From Paenibacillus beijingensis (lineage in GTDB: Bacteria > Bacillota > Bacilli > Paenibacillales > Paenibacillaceae), in the NCBI RefSeq assembly GCF_000961095.1, contig NZ_CP011058.1, positions 2,879,501-2,943,500 of the forward strand: 64,000 nt of DNA. Direction: 5' to 3'. This document shows, in pieces, positions 62,052 to 64,000 of the stretch (position 1 is its first letter; each line of letters begins with the position of its first letter). Under the pieces are notes generated by a model that saw only the letters and a program-made list of their open reading frames with translations, was not told the DNA's origin and ran no database searches. The translations under genes were made by a program, and so were the position numbers.

Positions 62052-62079
62052 TATCATAGCAGCGACAAAGTACCAAATG

Positions 62080-62128
62080 ATAAGCTGACTTCGACGGTAA
62101 TCCATCCATCGAAAGTCAGCTTATTTCA
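62080..62128 (+). terminator. Terminator after the YwnB-like gene
   Basis: ATAAGCTGACTTCGA (62080-62094) pairs with TCGAAAGTCAGCTTAT (62109-62124), one bulge, then TTTCATTTTT. Confidence 0.85.
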
Positions 62129-62260
62129 TTTTTATTTGGTTTCGTTCCAAGTCGTATCTCGTTGTCAGCCGCATCGCACCCCTCTCGTCGGAATCGGGTC
62201 ACTGTTCAATAAACCCGCCGCAGGAGCACCCAGCCCCGGTAAGTCCAGCGTAAAAGCGGG

Positions 62261-63058
62261 TTAAAGATAGGCTCCTTGCCCGACCATCCAAGCTTCGATG
62301 TAATCGGCCACTTCTTCCCAGCCCGGCTGCGCAATGATCCAGTGCGTGCGGCCGGGGAATTCCTTGAAATCCGTCACGGCCCCGGACTTGTACAGACGAT
62401 AATTTTTGCGGACCATCGCAGCGGGGACAATGCGGTCAAACTCTCCGGCGATGATCAGCAGCGGCCCGCGGTTTCCGTTATTGAAATTGACCGCAGCCGG
62501 ACTTTTTGGACTGAGTGCCGACAGTGCGGCTTGAAAAAAGATCCGGCTCGTCTCCGGTACGACGTGCTGCTCGTAAGCCAGCTCCTGCTCAGCCTTCGGC
62601 AACGTATGGACAAAAGAGTACTTGAATTCCTTTAACGACAGCATCCCGGTTTTGCGCCACGGTTTGGACAGGATACTTCCTACCGATTTGACAACGGTCG
62701 GATAGGTGCCGGCGATGATGCCCCGGGGTGCGGCCGGGTCGATGGCAATTCCCATCAGTCCGAGATCCCGGTCCATGAGCAGCTGCGTCAGCAGCCCGCC
62801 GAAGGAATGGCCGATCAGAATCGGTTTTTCGGGCAGCGCGCGTATAATTTTGGCATAATGTTCCGTCAGCAGTTCCAATGTGATCCGGCTTAATAGCGGA
62901 GATGGATCTGCCCGCAGTACTGCCGGCTCTTGTTCATGAAACGGCCATGCAGGAGCCAGAGTAGGATAACCCTTTGCCGTAAAATAACGGATCATCGGAT
63001 CCCAGGATTTGGGAGTCATAAAAGCTCCATGAATAAAAAGAATCGTCGGTTTTTTCAT
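62261..63058 (-). CDS. Alpha/beta-hydrolase
   Basis: 265 residues; AAGGAGAG before the ATG. Oxyanion HGAFMTPKSWD near the N-terminus (10-20), nucleophile Ser in GHSFGG (~84), acid in AGEFDRIVPAAM (~210) and His in GRTHWIIAQPGW (~240). No signal peptide. Follows a TetR gene on the same strand and has a palindrome upstream (63216), so it is the likely target of that repressor. Substrate unknown. Confidence 0.87.
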   Translation of the reverse strand: MKKPTILFIHGAFMTPKSWDPMIRYFTAKGYPTLAPAWPFHEQEPAVLRADPSPLLSRITLELLTEHYAKIIRALPEKPILIGHSFGGLLTQLLMDRDLGLMGIAIDPAAPRGIIAGTYPTVVKSVGSILSKPWRKTGMLSLKEFKYSFVHTLPKAEQELAYEQHVVPETSRIFFQAALSALSPKSPAAVNFNNGNRGPLLIIAGEFDRIVPAAMVRKNYRLYKSGAVTDFKEFPGRTHWIIAQPGWEEVADYIEAWMVGQGAYL

Positions 63059-63073
63059 GTTAATCTCTCCTTA

Positions 63074-63206
63074 AAGTTTTGTGAAGTTAGGCTACTTGCC
63101 TGATCATCGCAACAAAAACTGCTTCGAAAGCATTCGCTTAAGTTTTTGTGAAGCTTGCCTGCATGCTTGATCATCGCAACAAAAACTGCTTCGGAAGCAT
63201 TCGCTT
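63074..63206. repeat. Two ~66-bp tandem repeats
   Basis: 63074-63139 and 63140-63206 are near-identical (both contain TGATCATCGCAACAAAAACT and GAAGCATTCGCTT-type ends). Their outer parts resemble the 39-bp unit at 45178. Confidence 0.9.
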
Positions 63207-63215
63207 CGCTATTTA

Positions 63216-63229
63216 ACCTACTAGTAGGT
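63216..63229. promoter_or_regulatory. Perfect palindrome between tetR and the hydrolase gene
   Basis: ACCTACTAGTAGGT, 14 bp. A likely second operator for the TetR protein at 63252, related to the site at 63861. Confidence 0.6.
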
Positions 63230-63251
63230 AGGTATTGGTTAAAAAAAATAT

Positions 63252-63842
63252 TTACTTCTCTTTACCGGAACGTGCCGCGTTTAGTTGATCTAATATTTGG
63301 CTGGAAATAGCCTGAAATTGGGTTCCGTCATTAAACGTTCTCGCGGCAAGCATTCCTCCGTGAACGGCGGCCAAAATCATCGCAGCATCTTCTTCAAAGG
63401 AGCGGCCGGATCGTTCATACTGCTTGGCCTCGGAAGCTTCCCGAAGCAAATTGGCAATCCATCCGGTTAATTCCTGGAAATGCGCTTGAACTTCGCCGCG
63501 GACTTCTTCCGGTAAAATCGGAATTTCGGATGCAAGCTGTGCGCATAGACAAATATCAATCGCCTTGTCCTGCAGACATGCGTTCCAATAGTTCAGGTAA
63601 TGTTCCAGCTTCTTGCGCGGATCATCGGTTAACGAGTCAAGCTGCGATAAGTTGCTTCGCACCCCGCCGCGGTAATGCTGAACGACCTTCTGCACCAGGT
63701 TATCCTTTGAAGGAAAATGATAATGGATGCTGGCCTTCTGGATGCCGATGACATCCGCAATGTCCGCGTAGCTGAACGCGCTGTACCCCCTTTCAAGCAT
63801 CAGTCGGTGAGCTACGCTCACGATTTGCTCCGCTCGGTTCAT
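63252..63842 (-). CDS. TetR-family transcriptional regulator
   Basis: 196 residues from the ATG at 63842 (GAGGTGAT upstream; an in-frame GTG at 63851 is inside that site). HTH: ERGYSAFSYADIADVIGIQK, ASIHYHFPSKDNLVQKVVQH. Ligand domain ends in a C-terminal part like QacR/YxaF-type regulators (CLCAQLASEIPILPEEVRGE). Probably represses itself and the hydrolase. Confidence 0.87.
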   Translation of the reverse strand: MNRAEQIVSVAHRLMLERGYSAFSYADIADVIGIQKASIHYHFPSKDNLVQKVVQHYRGGVRSNLSQLDSLTDDPRKKLEHYLNYWNACLQDKAIDICLCAQLASEIPILPEEVRGEVQAHFQELTGWIANLLREASEAKQYERSGRSFEEDAAMILAAVHGGMLAARTFNDGTQFQAISSQILDQLNAARSGKEK

Positions 63843-63860
63843 GTTTATCACCTCAAAGTC

Positions 63861-63889
63861 ATTCTACTTACTGGTAGGTAGAATGTCAA
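63861..63889 (-). promoter_or_regulatory. tetR promoter fully covered by an operator
   Basis: Minus strand: TTGACA (63889-63884), 17-base spacer, TAGAAT (63866-63861). The imperfect palindrome 63861-63884 has ends ATTCTAC and GTAGAAT and fills the spacer and -10. Confidence 0.78.
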
Positions 63890-63891
63890 CC

Positions 63892-64000
63892 CTAATTTTT
63901 AGTTCGTTCTCGAAGCAGCTCATACGTTTTTCGGGCGATCAACAGCGCTTCATCTGCGGGAATGACAAGCACGCTCACGCCCGAGTCGGCCGAAGAAATG
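63892..64000 (-). CDS. ackA: Acetate kinase, C-terminal fragment
   Basis: The minus strand from 64000 reads ...SADSGVSVLVIPADEALLIA and ends RKTYELLRERTKN with TAG at 63892-63894. This matches the conserved end of acetate kinase (V-x-V-I-P-T-x-E-E-x-x-I-A). Only 36 codons are in the window. AckA converts acetyl phosphate and ADP to acetate and ATP. Confidence 0.8.
   Translation of the reverse strand, partial: ISSADSGVSVLVIPADEALLIARKTYELLRERTKN

Overview
The window reads as chromosomal DNA of a Gram-positive, spore-former-type Firmicute, most likely Paenibacillus or a close relative. The evidence is: strong GGAGG ribosome sites with frequent TTG/GTG starts; YesM/YesN-type two-component genes; S-layer-homology (SLH) and copper-amine-oxidase-N 'stalk' domains on secreted proteins; many best-recognised relatives in Bacillus (LevB, CysJI, YwnA/YwnB, YugO types); and medium GC. 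The genus is inferred by reading only. No rRNA, tRNA, CRISPR array or transposase gene was seen.

Layout. 1-7.0 kb: a glycan-utilisation block (partial toroid-type glycan enzyme, MelA alpha-galactosidase, GH78 rhamnosidase-like enzyme, esterase). 7.1-15.6 kb: a polyamine/amine island with its own GntR-type regulator and a palindromic operator: a gamma-glutamyl amine hydrolase-like amidotransferase, a PotABCD-type ABC transporter, a signal-less family-5 binding protein and an aldehyde dehydrogenase. The island is bracketed by a direct repeat: the end of the GH78 gene plus the esterase gene recur, decayed, at 15.6-16.4 kb. 16.5-18.4 kb: an ArsR/AHSA1-domain pair and a pirin. 18.7-25.2 kb: a complete FbpABC-type ABC importer followed by its likely YesM/YesN two-component system, with a 10-bp direct repeat upstream that could be the regulator's site. 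25.3-27.6 kb: an MFS exporter with a 9-codon leader ORF, convergent with a Cys-rich pentapeptide-repeat protein.

28-31 kb: a TetR gene and a three-gene redox operon (two NAD(P)-binding proteins and a small membrane protein) tied together by three near-identical 18-bp operators. 31-37 kb: an RCC1-repeat exported protein, a 52-residue small protein, LevB endolevanase (visibly AT-richer) and a GH8 glucanase/chitosanase with a carbohydrate-binding module. 37-44.3 kb: a MalT-like LuxR regulator, a VOC protein, repeat-rich spacer, and cysJI sulfite reductase. 44.6-54.3 kb: several small TetR-controlled modules, including an unrecognised membrane/exported pair separated by three exact 39-bp repeats, an MBL-fold hydrolase with a strong palindromic promoter, a YhgE-like transporter, and RlmN plus a GNAT acetyltransferase. 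54.5-64 kb: a large SLH surface protein with a 30-bp DNA tandem repeat, a K+ channel, an Rrf2/DsbA-like/YwnB-like redox set with matching operators, a TetR/hydrolase pair and the 3' end of ackA.

The genes fit a soil saprophyte: plant-polysaccharide breakdown, amine scavenging, sulfur assimilation and many small stress/redox switches in which a TetR, ArsR or Rrf2 repressor sits beside one to three enzymes. The most distinctive signals are the repeat-bracketed amine island, the matched operator sets, the leader peptide before the MFS gene, and the TetR/His-rich-membrane/exported-protein module.
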